Shown here piece after piece: positions 35,099 to 44,766 of a stretch of 64,000 nucleotides of DNA. A program made the translations under genes and the position numbers. The notes beneath the pieces were generated by a model, which saw only the letters and a list, made by a program, of their open reading frames with translations, was not told the DNA's origin and did not search any database. This DNA comes from Streptomyces sp. L2 (GTDB taxonomy: Bacteria > Actinomycetota > Actinomycetes > Streptomycetales > Streptomycetaceae), in the NCBI RefSeq assembly GCF_004124325.1, contig NZ_QBDT01000001.1:7714963-7778962 (forward strand). Direction: 5' to 3'. How positions within the stretch are numbered: position 1 is the stretch's first letter; the number at the start of each line of letters is the position of its first letter.

Positions 35099-38000
35099 TC
35101 AGGACTGGGCGGTCGGGCTCAGCGAGCGCCAGTAGGACTGGAGTACGGGGTCGATTCGGTGCGCGGTGTGGGCGATGGTGGTGAGGTCCTCGCCGTCGTC
35201 GACGGCGATGGTGATCACCTCGGTGCAGGCCTGGATGATCTGGGGCGGGGCCTGCCGGTAGGCCGCGACGTAGGCACGGACAGGTTCGGGTACCGGGGTG
35301 TTGCCGCGGCTAAGTGCGGTGTCGAGTTCCGCGCAGACCGCGCACCACAGCATGAGATCGGTGCGCAGGGCCGCTGCAGCCGCGCCGATCGGGGCCTGCA
35401 GGCCCAGCCACGAGATGAACTCCGCGAAGGTTTCCGCTCCTTCGGGCGGGCAGGGGCGGTCGGGGCCTTCCGCGGGGATGTCGAGTGCGGCGGCCGCGGC
35501 GTGCAGGGAGGACCGGGCGGCGGTGATCGCCTCGGCCACGCCGCTGAACAGCTGTCGGGCGGTGTCGTTCCGGCTGCGTTGTGCCAGGTGGGTGAAGGCG
35601 GCGATTTCCGAGGGCTGGGCGTGGAGTTCCGCGGCGATCAGACGGCGCAGGTGCCCGATGCCGAGGGTGCCTGCCATCGCCTCCTTGTAGAGCGCGTTGT
35701 CGCGTACGTGCGCGGCCATGTCGGGCTGGAGTTGCTGGATGGCGTGGCGGATGTGCTCGGCTGGGTCTTGCACGGCGTGGTCCTCCTGGGGTGCGGGGAT
35801 GAGCGCGGCCCGGTCCGGTGAGGAGGGGGGCGGCGTCAGGAAGCCGGATTCGACGAAGTACCGCAGGTACAGGTCGATGAGGGTGGCGTCCACCGACGGC
35901 AGGTCCAGGCCGGCGCCCTGGGTGGCGCGCTCAAGATTGGTCCGGGAGAACTGGGGGAAGATCTCCGCGAAGTACATCTCCTTGACGGTGATGGCGGTGT
36001 CTGCCGCGCCCTCGTTGAACATGGGCATGAAGGCGGTCATGGGGTGATGCGGGTCTTCGCGGGTGAGTTCGGTGACCATGTCGACCCATTCCCCGTAGGG
36101 GATCTTCTTGACCCGGTAGCCCATGTGGCGAAGCCGGTCCACGAGCAGGGACAGCCGTCCGTCGTGGGGGTTAGTCAGGTTGTACACCCGCCCGTCGGGC
36201 CGCTGGGTGTGCAGGATGTGGACGATGGCCTCGGCGGTGTAGTCGACGGGGACGAAGTCCAGCGGCAGTTCGACATCCGGTGCCAGTCCGGTCTCCGCGA
36301 TGGTGCGGAACCACGCGCACATGAGGGTGTCGGTGTTCCAGATGCCGCGGTCCCGGGTGCCGCTGATCTCGTACGGCCGGTAGATGGAGACCGGCAGGCC
36401 GCGTGCGGCGGCCTCGCTCACCAGGCGCTCGGCGACCCATTTGCTCTCCGCGTAGCCCAGTGAGATCCGTTCGGCGTGGGCCAGGGGCTGGTCCTCCATC
36501 ACGTAGCGGACGTCGGCGGTGCCGAATCCGACCAGCGTGATGATGGTGGAGACATGGTGGAACGGCTTGCGGCGGTGCGTGGTGGCGAGGTCGAGGAGCG
36601 TGAGGACGCCGTCGACGTTGGTGCGCTTCATGGAGCTGTACGGATAGGCGAAGTTGATCAGCGACCCCGAGTGCACGATCGCGTCCACCGACCTCGCGAT
36701 GTCGTCGAAGGCTTCGTCGCTGAGGCCCAGGCGGGGGCGGGAGATGTCGCCGGGAACCGGGATGACGTGGTCCTTGACCGCGTCGTAGTCGAGTCCGTAG
36801 CGCCGCATCCGGCCGGCGAGCCGGCGCCGGGCCGCGTCGGCGTCGGACGCGCGGACCAGGCACCACACCTCGCGGACCCCGGACTTGACCAGCTGGTCCA
36901 GCAGGAAGCCGCCCTGGAAGCCGGTGGCGCCGGTGAGCAGTACGCGATGCGGGTCGCACACGTCCGCCACCAGCGGTGCGTCGAAGCGCAGGGTGCCTGG
37001 CAGCTGTGCTTCGCGGGCGAAGTCGACGGCCGGTTCCGCGACGGGATCGGTCGAGCCTGCCAGTAGGGAGTCGATCCGCTCGGTGAAGGAGACGACGGTG
37101 GCGTTGTCGAGCAGGGTACGGATCAGGTACCTGCCGTGCCGCGCGTCCAGTGCGACGCGGTGGCTGATCGCCGCGGCGACCTGCGCGGCCTGCAGCGAGG
37201 TGCCTCCCAGGCCGAAGAAGTCGTCGGTGCGGCGCACCGCGGTGATGCCGAGGACGAGTTGCCACACCTCGGCCACGGCCCTCTCGGTTCCGTCCTGGGG
37301 CCGTTCGTTCTCGGCCAGGGGGATGTCCGTCTGACTGTCGTCGGAGAGCAGCGTGGCCCGGTCCACTTTCCCGCTGGCGTTGATGGGCATCGCGTCAACG
37401 GTCTTGATCTCGTGCGGCACCATGAAGACGGGAAGCCGGTCCCGCAGGTACTGGCGCAGCAGCATGGGCAGGGTCCGCCGCTCCGCGTCGTCGCCGGCCA
37501 CCACCCAGCCGAGCAGTCTCTTGTTCTCTCCCGCGGTCTCCCTGACCTCGACGACCGCTTCCTTCACCTGGGGATGTGCGGCCAGCACGATCTCGATCTC
37601 GCGCAGCTCGACCCGGAATCCGCCGAGTTTCATCTGCCGGTCACGGCGGCCGAGGAACTCGATGACTCCGTCGGCCCGCCATCGGCCCATGTCACCGGTG
37701 CGGTAGAGAAGGCCGTGCCCGTCCGGGGAGAACCGGTCGGGAACGAACCGCTCGGCGGTCAGTCCTGGCTCGTTGAGGTATCCGAGCGCCACACCGTCCC
37801 CGCCGACCCACAGCTCTCCCTCCTCACCGACGTCGGCCAGGGTGCCGTCAGTCCGGACCACGTACGCGGTGGAGTTGGAGATCGGCCGTCCGATGGGCAC
37901 CGACTCCGCCTCCGGCGGGAGGTCCTCGACGATGTGCGCGGTGGACAGGGAGGTGTTCTCGGTGGGTCCGTACCCGTCGATCAGCTGACCCGGCCGGCCT

Positions 38001-38890
38001 TTGTCCAGGATGGCGCGCACCGCACCGGGGTTGAGCGCGTCCCCTCCGGCGATGAGACAGCGCAGGTTGCGGAACATCTCGGGCCGCTGCGCCGCCATCT
38101 GGTGGAAGAGTGCCGCGCCCAGCCACATCACCGTCACCCGGTGCTGGGCCAGCACGCGGTCCAGGGCCGCGGCCGACAGTAAGGTCTCCTTGGCCGGCAC
38201 GAACAGCCGGGCCCCGTTGAGCAGGGGGCCGAACAGGTCCAGGACCGAGAGGTCGAAGGTCAGGTTCACGGTGCCGCAGACCACGTCGTCCGCGGTGAAA
38301 CCGATCAGATCGGTGTTCCGTACCAGCCGGACGATGCCGCGGTGCGCGATGATGACGCCCTTCGGCTCACCTGTGGATCCGGACGTGTAGAGCACGTAGG
38401 CCGGGCTCTCGGCGGAGAGCTCTCCCGGTACCGGTGGTGCCACTGCCTGGGGCAGCCGGCCGATGTCGACCGCGGTCACCTTGGAGGGCAGCAGGTGGGC
38501 GTACCGCTGGGAGGTCACCGCCCAGCGGCAGTCGGCGTCGGCGAGGATGCCCTCGATCCGGCCCGGCGGGAAGGCGAGGTCGACCGGAAGGTACACCGCT
38601 CCGAGCCGGAGGATGCCCAGAATCGCGACGTAGCCTTCCACGGACCTTTCGAGCGCCACGGCGACGATGTCGCCCATGCCGACTCCCTGCCCGGCCAGGG
38701 CACCGGCGACGCGCTCCACGCGCTTCGAGAGTTCCGCGTAGGTGATGTCCGCGCCGTTCTCCGGGGAGATCGCGACGGACTGGGGGCTGCGCCGGACCTG
38801 CTCCTCGAACAGGTCCGGAACGGTCGCGCCCCTGGGGTATTCGGTCCGGGTGGCGTTCCACGACTGAACCTGATTAGTGTGAAGGGTCAT
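35099..38890 (-). CDS. NRPS-like A-T-reductase fused to a TenA-like domain, copy 2
   Basis: 1263 aa from ATG 38890 (MTLHTNQVQ), which has AAAGGAG upstream; 52 further in-frame codons above it look non-coding. Adenylation domain (about 20-495): YVLYTSGSTGEPKGV, DGYGPTENTS, LYRTGDMGRW, SGKVD. Carrier Ser in DFFGLGGTSLQA (about 567). Thioester reductase from about 650: GATGFQGGFLLD, V-S-T and YAESK. From about 1060 to the end there is a helical domain homologous to the separate gene at 31027 (AELHAQPSEIAAF, RTDLMLWCAVCAEL). Pocket residues read by eye are roughly D-L-L-W-I-G-G-L-S, sharing most positions with copy 1. The fusion shows that the TenA-like protein and the A-T-R enzyme belong to one functional unit. 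Confidence 0.95.
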   Translation of the reverse strand: MTLHTNQVQSWNATRTEYPRGATVPDLFEEQVRRSPQSVAISPENGADITYAELSKRVERVAGALAGQGVGMGDIVAVALERSVEGYVAILGILRLGAVYLPVDLAFPPGRIEGILADADCRWAVTSQRYAHLLPSKVTAVDIGRLPQAVAPPVPGELSAESPAYVLYTSGSTGEPKGVIIAHRGIVRLVRNTDLIGFTADDVVCGTVNLTFDLSVLDLFGPLLNGARLFVPAKETLLSAAALDRVLAQHRVTVMWLGAALFHQMAAQRPEMFRNLRCLIAGGDALNPGAVRAILDKGRPGQLIDGYGPTENTSLSTAHIVEDLPPEAESVPIGRPISNSTAYVVRTDGTLADVGEEGELWVGGDGVALGYLNEPGLTAERFVPDRFSPDGHGLLYRTGDMGRWRADGVIEFLGRRDRQMKLGGFRVELREIEIVLAAHPQVKEAVVEVRETAGENKRLLGWVVAGDDAERRTLPMLLRQYLRDRLPVFMVPHEIKTVDAMPINASGKVDRATLLSDDSQTDIPLAENERPQDGTERAVAEVWQLVLGITAVRRTDDFFGLGGTSLQAAQVAAAISHRVALDARHGRYLIRTLLDNATVVSFTERIDSLLAGSTDPVAEPAVDFAREAQLPGTLRFDAPLVADVCDPHRVLLTGATGFQGGFLLDQLVKSGVREVWCLVRASDADAARRRLAGRMRRYGLDYDAVKDHVIPVPGDISRPRLGLSDEAFDDIARSVDAIVHSGSLINFAYPYSSMKRTNVDGVLTLLDLATTHRRKPFHHVSTIITLVGFGTADVRYVMEDQPLAHAERISLGYAESKWVAERLVSEAAARGLPVSIYRPYEISGTRDRGIWNTDTLMCAWFRTIAETGLAPDVELPLDFVPVDYTAEAIVHILHTQRPDGRVYNLTNPHDGRLSLLVDRLRHMGYRVKKIPYGEWVDMVTELTREDPHHPMTAFMPMFNEGAADTAITVKEMYFAEIFPQFSRTNLERATQGAGLDLPSVDATLIDLYLRYFVESGFLTPPPSSPDRAALIPAPQEDHAVQDPAEHIRHAIQQLQPDMAAHVRDNALYKEAMAGTLGIGHLRRLIAAELHAQPSEIAAFTHLAQRSRNDTARQLFSGVAEAITAARSSLHAAAAALDIPAEGPDRPCPPEGAETFAEFISWLGLQAPIGAAAAALRTDLMLWCAVCAELDTALSRGNTPVPEPVRAYVAAYRQAPPQIIQACTEVITIAVDDGEDLTTIAHTAHRIDPVLQSYWRSLSPTAQS

Positions 38891-39071
38891 GGGTGGCGGC
38901 TCCTTTGGATGTGGTCCGGGCAGACGGGCCCGCCGGAACGGGCCCGGCACGTTCTGCCCTGTGTTGGGGTGACAGCCGACGGGTACGGCCCGTGCACCGC
39001 CCCGACGCAGGTCGGACCGGTGATGGGGCGGGTGGACGCGCCGCACCCGTGGGGCAGTGGTCAGAGCTGGT

Positions 39072-40028
39072 TCACGCCTCTGTCCGGCGTGCCATGAGGG
39101 TGATGAGGTCGTAGGAGACGTGGGCGGCGGCGACGGCGGTCATCTCGGCGTGGTCGTAGGCGGGGGCGACCTCGACCAGGTCGGCGGAGACGATGCGGCA
39201 GCCGGCGAGGCCACGCAGGATTTCCAGGAGCTCGCGCGAGGTCAGGCCGCCGGCCTCGGGCGTGCCTGTGCCGGGGGCGTGGGCCGGGTCGAGGACATCG
39301 ATGTCGGCGGAGATGTACAGGGGACGGTCGCCGATGCGTTCGCGCAGCTGGTGGCTGACTTCGTCGACTCCGCGGCGCATGACGTCGGCGGCCGTGGTGA
39401 TCCCGAAGCCCATTTTCGCGTCGTCGGTCAGGTCGCCGCGGCCGAAGAGGGGGCCGCGGATCCCGATGTGGCAGAGCGCCTCGGTGTCGAGGAGGCCCTC
39501 CTCGACCGCCCGGCGGAACGGGGTTCCGTGGGTGTAAGGGGCGTCGAAGTAGGTGTCCCAGGTGTCGAGGTGCGCGTCGAAGTGGAGCAGGGCGACGGGC
39601 CCGTGGCGTTTGGCGGCCGAGCGCAACAGGGGCAGGGTGATGGTGTGGTCGCCCCCCAGGGTCATCAGCCTGGTGCCGTGGGCGAGGAGTTCGTCCGCGC
39701 CCGCCTCGATGGCCTCGATGGCTTCCTCGACGCGAAAGGGATTGACGGCCAGGTCTCCGGCGTCGGCGACCTGGACGAGGTCGTAGGGGGCGGTCTCCTG
39801 GGCGGGGTTGTAGGGACGCAGGGGGCGGGAGGCCTCCCGGATGGCGCCGGGTCCGAAGCGGGCGCCGGGGCGGTAGGTGACGCCGCTGTCGAAGGGGATG
39901 CCGAGCACGGCGATGTCGGCGGGATCGTCGAGCTGGTCGGCGCGGGGCAGGCGGGAGAACGTCGCGGGGCCGACGAAGTGGGGGCTGTGGGAGGCGTCGA
40001 CGGGCCCGCGCGGAGCGGTGTGCGCCAT
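39072..40028 (-). CDS. Agmatinase/arginase-family ureohydrolase
   Basis: 318-aa Mn2+ ureohydrolase cleaving a guanidino compound to amine and urea. Metal motifs are complete: [19 protein letters not shown] and [22 protein letters not shown]; the N-terminal [16 protein letters not shown] is typical of the agmatinase/guanidinobutyrase/guanidinopropionase branch. Start ATG follows AGGAG. In this operon it would unmask an amine on an arginine-derived or guanidinylated intermediate. A primary-metabolism role is less likely because it sits between the NRPS and AONS genes on the same strand. Confidence 0.9.
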   Translation of the reverse strand: MAHTAPRGPVDASHSPHFVGPATFSRLPRADQLDDPADIAVLGIPFDSGVTYRPGARFGPGAIREASRPLRPYNPAQETAPYDLVQVADAGDLAVNPFRVEEAIEAIEAGADELLAHGTRLMTLGGDHTITLPLLRSAAKRHGPVALLHFDAHLDTWDTYFDAPYTHGTPFRRAVEEGLLDTEALCHIGIRGPLFGRGDLTDDAKMGFGITTAADVMRRGVDEVSHQLRERIGDRPLYISADIDVLDPAHAPGTGTPEAGGLTSRELLEILRGLAGCRIVSADLVEVAPAYDHAEMTAVAAAHVSYDLITLMARRTEA

Positions 40029-40091
40029 GGTTCATCTCCTGCTGGGGGCGGTGTGAGTGGTCGGGTGTGACTGACCGGGGCTTGGTGCTGG

Positions 40092-41645
40092 TCAGGTGAA
40101 GTGCAACTTCTCGCGACAGCAGTTCAGCGCTTCGCCCAGGGCTTCGAGGTCGCCGTCGGTCAGGTCCGCGCGCATGGCCAGGCGCAGGACCTCTTGGCCG
40201 CGTGCGCGCAGCGGGCCTTGGAAGACCGATGCGACGAAGCCGAGGTCGCACAGCAGGTGGAGTACCTTCTCGCCCAGTTCGGGTCGTCGCAGGGGCAGGG
40301 CGATGATGGGGGACGCGGAGTTGCCGACAAGGTCGAAGCCGTCGTCGAGGAGCATCTCCCGCAGGGTCAGGGAGACGTGTTCCAGCCGTCGGCGGCGCCG
40401 GTCACCGTGTGGGCCGGCTACCAGGGGGATCATCTGCCGGGCGGTGTCGGCGATCCAAGGGGGGACGGGCGCGGAGAAGACGTGCTGGGGGCTGCACAAT
40501 TTCAGCAGCGCGGCGAGGTCGGGGTCGTTGAGTACCACGTATCCGCCGGGCTGGCAGAAGGCCTTGGTGAGGGTGCCCATGAGGATGAGCCGGTTGCGGT
40601 AGCGGTCGAAGTTCTCCACTTTCGCGGTGACGCCGCGTCCTTGGGGTCCGATGACACCGACCGCGTGGGCCTCGTCCGCGTACACCAGGCAGTCGTATCG
40701 CTCGGCCAGGGCGCACAGTGGAGCCATGTCCGTCTCATGGCCGGTCGCGGAGTCCACGGTGTCGGTGAGGATGATCCGCACAGCGGGCCCGGGAACTTCC
40801 CGCTGGGACTCCTGAAGTTGCTCCTCCAGGCGTGCCAGGTCCCCGGTGGGGTAGATCCGCGAGCTGCAGCGGTCCGGGCGCAGCCGGGTGGCGAAGCGGA
40901 TGCCGTGCCGGGCGGAGAAGTGCAGATCGGAGTCGACGAAGAACAGCGTCGGAGCCTTGGCCGTGGGCCAGTCACCCACCGCGTCGGCGTGCATCCGCAG
41001 GAAGAAGCTGTTGCCGCGCAGCCCGAGAGCTTCCATGAGCGAGAAGTTCACCGGGTAGCCGGCCGTAAAGGTGATCGCGGCCGCGGATACGCCGAAATGG
41101 TAGGCGGCCAGTTCCTGTTCCAGCCGCTCGACCTGCCAGGTACGGATGATCGCTTCGCTGCCTGGAATGCCGCAGTCGTGGCGCTGGAGGTTGCGCCGCA
41201 TCAGCTCCTTGACTTTCGGATCGGAGCCGAGCGCGAGATAGTCGAGCCCGCTGAGGTCGATGACCGTGCGTCCCGCTATCCGCAGCTGCTTGCCGGTGAA
41301 ATCTCCATGGGTGCGGTGCCGGGGTTCGGCTATGGTCAGCTCACTCTGTGACAGCCGGCGGAACCGCTGTCCTTCTTCCGTAAGAATCCGAACGCTCATC
41401 AGAAAGGACGCCTCCGCGTGGATTATGGGTACGGGCGAGGCCCTCGAACGATGCTCGCCACACGAACCGCCCCACCACGACAGCAGTTCGGACGCCCGTC
41501 CCGGAAGGCCAAGTCGGCGCAAGTGCGTGAATGCGTTGAAAATCTGTGCGGATGCGGAATCGTCGGCCAGGGAATCCGGGCGGGACCGGGGAGTTGACAG
41601 CGGGCCGGTGCACAGGCGACCGTCGAGGATACGGGGGTATGTCAT
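40092..41645 (-). CDS. AONS-family PLP condensing enzyme (alpha-oxoamine synthase)
   Basis: Decarboxylative condensation of an amino acid with an acyl thioester to an alpha-amino ketone. PLP sites: ACVYADEAHAxG-type block (LVYADEAHAVGVIGPQGRG), lysine in LMGTLTKAFCQPGGYVV, and SDLHFSARHG. The product is 517 aa from ATG 41645 (GGAGTGG just before), about 100 longer than usual AONS. The extra N-terminus (FNAFTHLRRLGLPGRASELLSWWGG) looks coding but has no domain I know; ATG 41399 (MSVRILTEE), with GGAGG 11 nt upstream, gives a standard-length protein and is the alternative. Together with the ACP and the LnmK-like protein it probably uses an ACP-bound acyl group rather than acyl-CoA. Confidence 0.85.
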   Translation of the reverse strand: MTYPRILDGRLCTGPLSTPRSRPDSLADDSASAQIFNAFTHLRRLGLPGRASELLSWWGGSCGEHRSRASPVPIIHAEASFLMSVRILTEEGQRFRRLSQSELTIAEPRHRTHGDFTGKQLRIAGRTVIDLSGLDYLALGSDPKVKELMRRNLQRHDCGIPGSEAIIRTWQVERLEQELAAYHFGVSAAAITFTAGYPVNFSLMEALGLRGNSFFLRMHADAVGDWPTAKAPTLFFVDSDLHFSARHGIRFATRLRPDRCSSRIYPTGDLARLEEQLQESQREVPGPAVRIILTDTVDSATGHETDMAPLCALAERYDCLVYADEAHAVGVIGPQGRGVTAKVENFDRYRNRLILMGTLTKAFCQPGGYVVLNDPDLAALLKLCSPQHVFSAPVPPWIADTARQMIPLVAGPHGDRRRRRLEHVSLTLREMLLDDGFDLVGNSASPIIALPLRRPELGEKVLHLLCDLGFVASVFQGPLRARGQEVLRLAMRADLTDGDLEALGEALNCCREKLHFT

Positions 41646-41899
41646 GCGCCACTCCACGCCGTTCTGGCCGAACCAGGCCGGGCCCGGATTTCATAAGTGC
41701 ACAAGGTTGCGTGGTATGCCCCGCTTCCACCGCCCCGGATCCCTCGATATTCGCCACCGCCACCGAAGGCGGTGCTCCTCCTGAACCGGGCGGAGCCGGA
41801 AAGAGGGAAACAGTGCGCGGAAACTCGTCACCGGCCGTCCAGGACGGCTCGCGGGCGACGAGTGTCGCTGCGGCGGGCAGTTGGCCCCGGTGCCGTCGG

Positions 41900-42030
41900 C
41901 TTCCGAGGGTGTCAGTGAGTAGGTGTTGCTTGCGTCCGTTGATCTCATCTCGGGCGTCATATCCCGTAGCGAGAGTGACGGCGGCGTCCGCCTTCACCGA
42001 CTGCGAGTCCACGATGGCCGCGCCAGACCC
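41900..42030 (-). pseudogene. IS5-family transposase fragment
   Basis: The minus-strand frame reads AIVDSQSVKADAAVTLATGYDARDEINGRKQHLLTDTLG, split in my reading as AIVDSQSVKAD and then YDARDEINGRKQHLLTDTLG. D-S-Q-S-V-K and N-G-R-K-x-H-L-x-x-D-T-L-G are the first-Asp block of IS5 transposases. Coding evidence stops abruptly on both sides. Confidence 0.75.
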
Positions 42031-42329
42031 GTATCCCGCTGGCGGGCGATGAAGGCAAACACAAGCGGCCAAGGTGGGAAGTCCAGGGCATGCCTGCCAC
42101 GTCCCTAAGGACTCCGCGAGGAGTCCCCGCCCTCATACGCTTGCCGGGGCCCGGAAGGCATCACCGGCCGTTGAACGCGACTCTGCTCGACCCGCTGCCG
42201 TCCCCAGGTCCTCGCCACCCTTGACCGAACTCGCCCTGGGATCGGCGTTGGTGACCGCCAAGCGGAACCCGGCCGTACGATGCTCGCTTGCGCAGTGCAC
42301 CGCACGCCGGGTCACCCGCGCCCCAAAAG

Positions 42330-42960
42330 TGTCGAGCACACCACCCTGGCGAAGGTCGCTGCCGGGTTCCAGATCAGCGAGTCCACCGCCCACGCCTAGA
42401 CGAGCGCGGTCATCGACCTCCTCGCCGACCGTGATCCGGGCCTGCTGAAGGTCCTACGCGAGCAGGATCCGGACTTCGTCCTCCTGGACGGCACGCTTGC
42501 CGAGTGCGACCGGGGTCGACGACGGACGGGCCGACTACTCCCACAAGCACCGCCGGCACGGGGTGAACGTGCAGGTAGTCACCGATCCGGACGGCCGGTG
42601 TGGTTCTCGCCCGCCCTGCCGGGCCGCTCCCACGACCTGACCGCCACCCGCACTCACCGGATCATCCGCATCTTCGAGCGCGAGGGCGTGCCCATGCTGG
42701 CCGATCTCGCCTACCCGGGCGGTGGCCCAGCACTCAAGGGATACCAAGATCTCGCGCGTCACCACCCGCCACGTCATCCAGGCCGAGCAGCGCGTCCGGC
42801 TGGCCCTCGGCACCCCCCGCCGACGTCCCCCGTTATGTTCTTCGCGGTCCTGCAAGAGGGCCGCTGGCCTCAGGGCCCGGCATGGCTGTGTCGCCCTGTC
42901 GAAGGCATGACCTGGGGGGTGGTGTCACCGGGTCCGAGAGGTGCCGCCGGAGACGCTGAT
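42330..42960 (+). pseudogene. IS5-type transposase relic
   Basis: Across shifted frames one reads AVIDLLADRDPGLLKVLREQDP, DFVLLDGTLAECDR, ADYSHKHRRHGVNVQV, then WFSPALPGRSHDLTATRTHRIIRI and PMLADLAYPGG. This is the order of a Streptomyces DDE transposase (first Asp in LLDGT, second in ADLAY). At least one stop and several frameshifts are present. The same family is found broken at 53275. Confidence 0.75.
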
Positions 42961-43090
42961 GAGAGGTCCGACTACCGCCTGGCCTGGCGCAACGCCCGGC
43001 CGTTCTCGGGCGGCAGGTCTGCATAACGTGGATGCGCGAGTACGACACCAATGCCCAGGCCAGCACCACTGCAAGGAAGTTGAGAGCACG

Positions 43091-43452
43091 ATGTTCGACA
43101 CCGGCGACGTGGGCGTCTTCCTCGGCCTGGACGTCGGCAAGAGCGCCCACCACGGGCACGGGCTGACCCCGGCCGGCAAGAAGGTCTTCGACAAGCAGCT
43201 GCCCAACAGCGAGCCCAAGCTGCGGGCGTGTTCGAGAAGCTGGCCGCGAAGTTCGGCACCGTCCTGGTGATCGTGGACCAGCCCGCCTCCATCGGTGCCC
43301 TCCCGCTGACCGTCGCCCGCGACGCCGGCTGCAAGGTCGCCTACCTGCCGGGCCTGGCGATGCGCCGGATCGCCGACCTGTATCCGGGCGAGGCCAAGAC
43401 CGACGCCAAGGACGCCGCGGTCATCGCGGACGCCGCCCGCACCATGACCTGA
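43091..43452 (+). pseudogene. IS110-family transposase, N-terminal fragment with frameshift
   Basis: MFDTGDVGVFLGLDVGKSAHH starts the DEDD RuvC-like domain; after a +1/-1 shift near 43228 it continues as FEKLAAKFGTVLVIVDQPASIG, then YLPGLAMRRIADLYPGEAKTDAKDA. The frame ends at 43452 after about 120 codons, where an intact IS110 transposase would have about 400. Dead element. Confidence 0.85.
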
Positions 43453-43538
43453 CCGGGACCACCCACGGGCAGGGATCAACGCGATATCACGGACGCACGG
43501 TCGACCCGCCGCCTTCATGAAACAGCGAGGCCGGGTTG

Positions 43539-44507
43539 TCAGGCCGTATGGCGGAAGGCGGCGACAGCGATGACACGGTTGGTGGTCACATCGTCCACAC
43601 GTATCTCGGTTCGTTCCTCGGCGGGGTTCTTCGGGTTGTGGGTGGTGCGAAGGCGGAGCCGAAGTACGGCGTCGATGTCGGCGTTGGCCAGGTAGCAGAC
43701 CCGTGCATCGTGGATGGTGCGGTCGTGGAAGGAACGATCTGACCGACCAAGCTTTTGCCACAGACGTAGGAGAGCATTTTCGGAAATGGAGAAGAGGGAG
43801 GCGAAGTATAGGAGTCCGACTCCATTTACGTCTTGCACGACGTTGATTGGGTAATCAACGAACATGTCTGGATACGCGGAGGGCCAGTCCGCACTGAGCG
43901 GGTCATGAAGTGTTTGCTGAAAACGAGCACGACGATAGTGGTCATGAGGTGAATAGTTGGGAGGGAATTCGGGTAGTTGGTTGTGGGAAAACCCAACGGG
44001 CAATGATCGTTTGAGGTTCACGTTGGTGTGACTGCTGGCGCGGGAAACCCATAGATTCAGGTTTTCGACTTCGATGCAGTCTGACTCAGGATGTGAGGGA
44101 GCTACGTCGCCGTGTTCATCCTGCGGCAGCAGCAGTCCGTCATCTTCGGTGTCGCGCCTGATCCGATGCAGAGTGAGAACCGAGCCACGTTCGGTATCGA
44201 AGAAGACCTCGGACCGCACGTCCAGGCGGTCGCCGAAGTCAAGCTGTTTAAGATGGAAACCTGGACCTGAGGTGATTCGGTAGTAGCAGTAGGACAGATA
44301 TGTCGGCATTCCAAGCTCGTCGCGCGCGCTACAGACATTCAGCCCGCTCAGCGCGCTCACGGTCTCCCAGGTCCAGTCGCCGACCCGTGCGGCAAACAGG
44401 TGCGTGGGACCGCACATGCCCGGCTGGACGGTGACCGTCCGGCGTAGGCAAGCTGGTCCGGTGCGTTCGACATGGGTGAAGGGCGGGGTGCGCAGTGGAT
44501 CAGTCAA
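43539..44507 (-). CDS. LnmK-like acyltransferase/decarboxylase (hot-dog fold)
   Basis: 322 aa, TTG start with GCAGGAGG five bases before it. The N-terminal region carries VQPGMCGPTHLFAARVGDWTWE, WETVSALSGLNVCSARDELG, PTYLSYCYYRI and GDRLDVRSEVFFDTERGSVLTLHRI, which I recognise as the LnmK N-terminal hot-dog family (Pnap_2097 type). LnmK converts methylmalonyl-CoA into propionyl-S-ACP by acyl transfer and decarboxylation. The ACP gene lies in the same operon and an AONS-type enzyme downstream could consume the propionyl-ACP. The C-terminal second hot-dog half has YFASLFSISENALL. Assignment is from remembered family pattern; substrate (methylmalonyl versus malonyl) is inference. Confidence 0.75.
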   Translation of the reverse strand: MTDPLRTPPFTHVERTGPACLRRTVTVQPGMCGPTHLFAARVGDWTWETVSALSGLNVCSARDELGMPTYLSYCYYRITSGPGFHLKQLDFGDRLDVRSEVFFDTERGSVLTLHRIRRDTEDDGLLLPQDEHGDVAPSHPESDCIEVENLNLWVSRASSHTNVNLKRSLPVGFSHNQLPEFPPNYSPHDHYRRARFQQTLHDPLSADWPSAYPDMFVDYPINVVQDVNGVGLLYFASLFSISENALLRLWQKLGRSDRSFHDRTIHDARVCYLANADIDAVLRLRLRTTHNPKNPAEERTEIRVDDVTTNRVIAVAAFRHTA

Positions 44508-44766
44508 CGCAGCCTCCTGCTGGTCTTGCCGGGTGTCGAGTGATGGAGGGTGCCGGTCGGTGGAGCCGTGCCTATGGTGATTGAGCCTGCTCAGGGCTCG
44601 ATGTGGTGAGACGTTTTCGATGCAGAGGCGGGGCGGCTGTCCATGGAGGAGCCTGAAGCGATGGCCGACAGGCGCCGCAAGGGTGTCGAATCACGGCAGG
44701 CCCAGGACGGCTGCACTTGAGCCGGATTGACCGGCGAAGCTCGCCGTGACCAACCAACTGCCGCTT

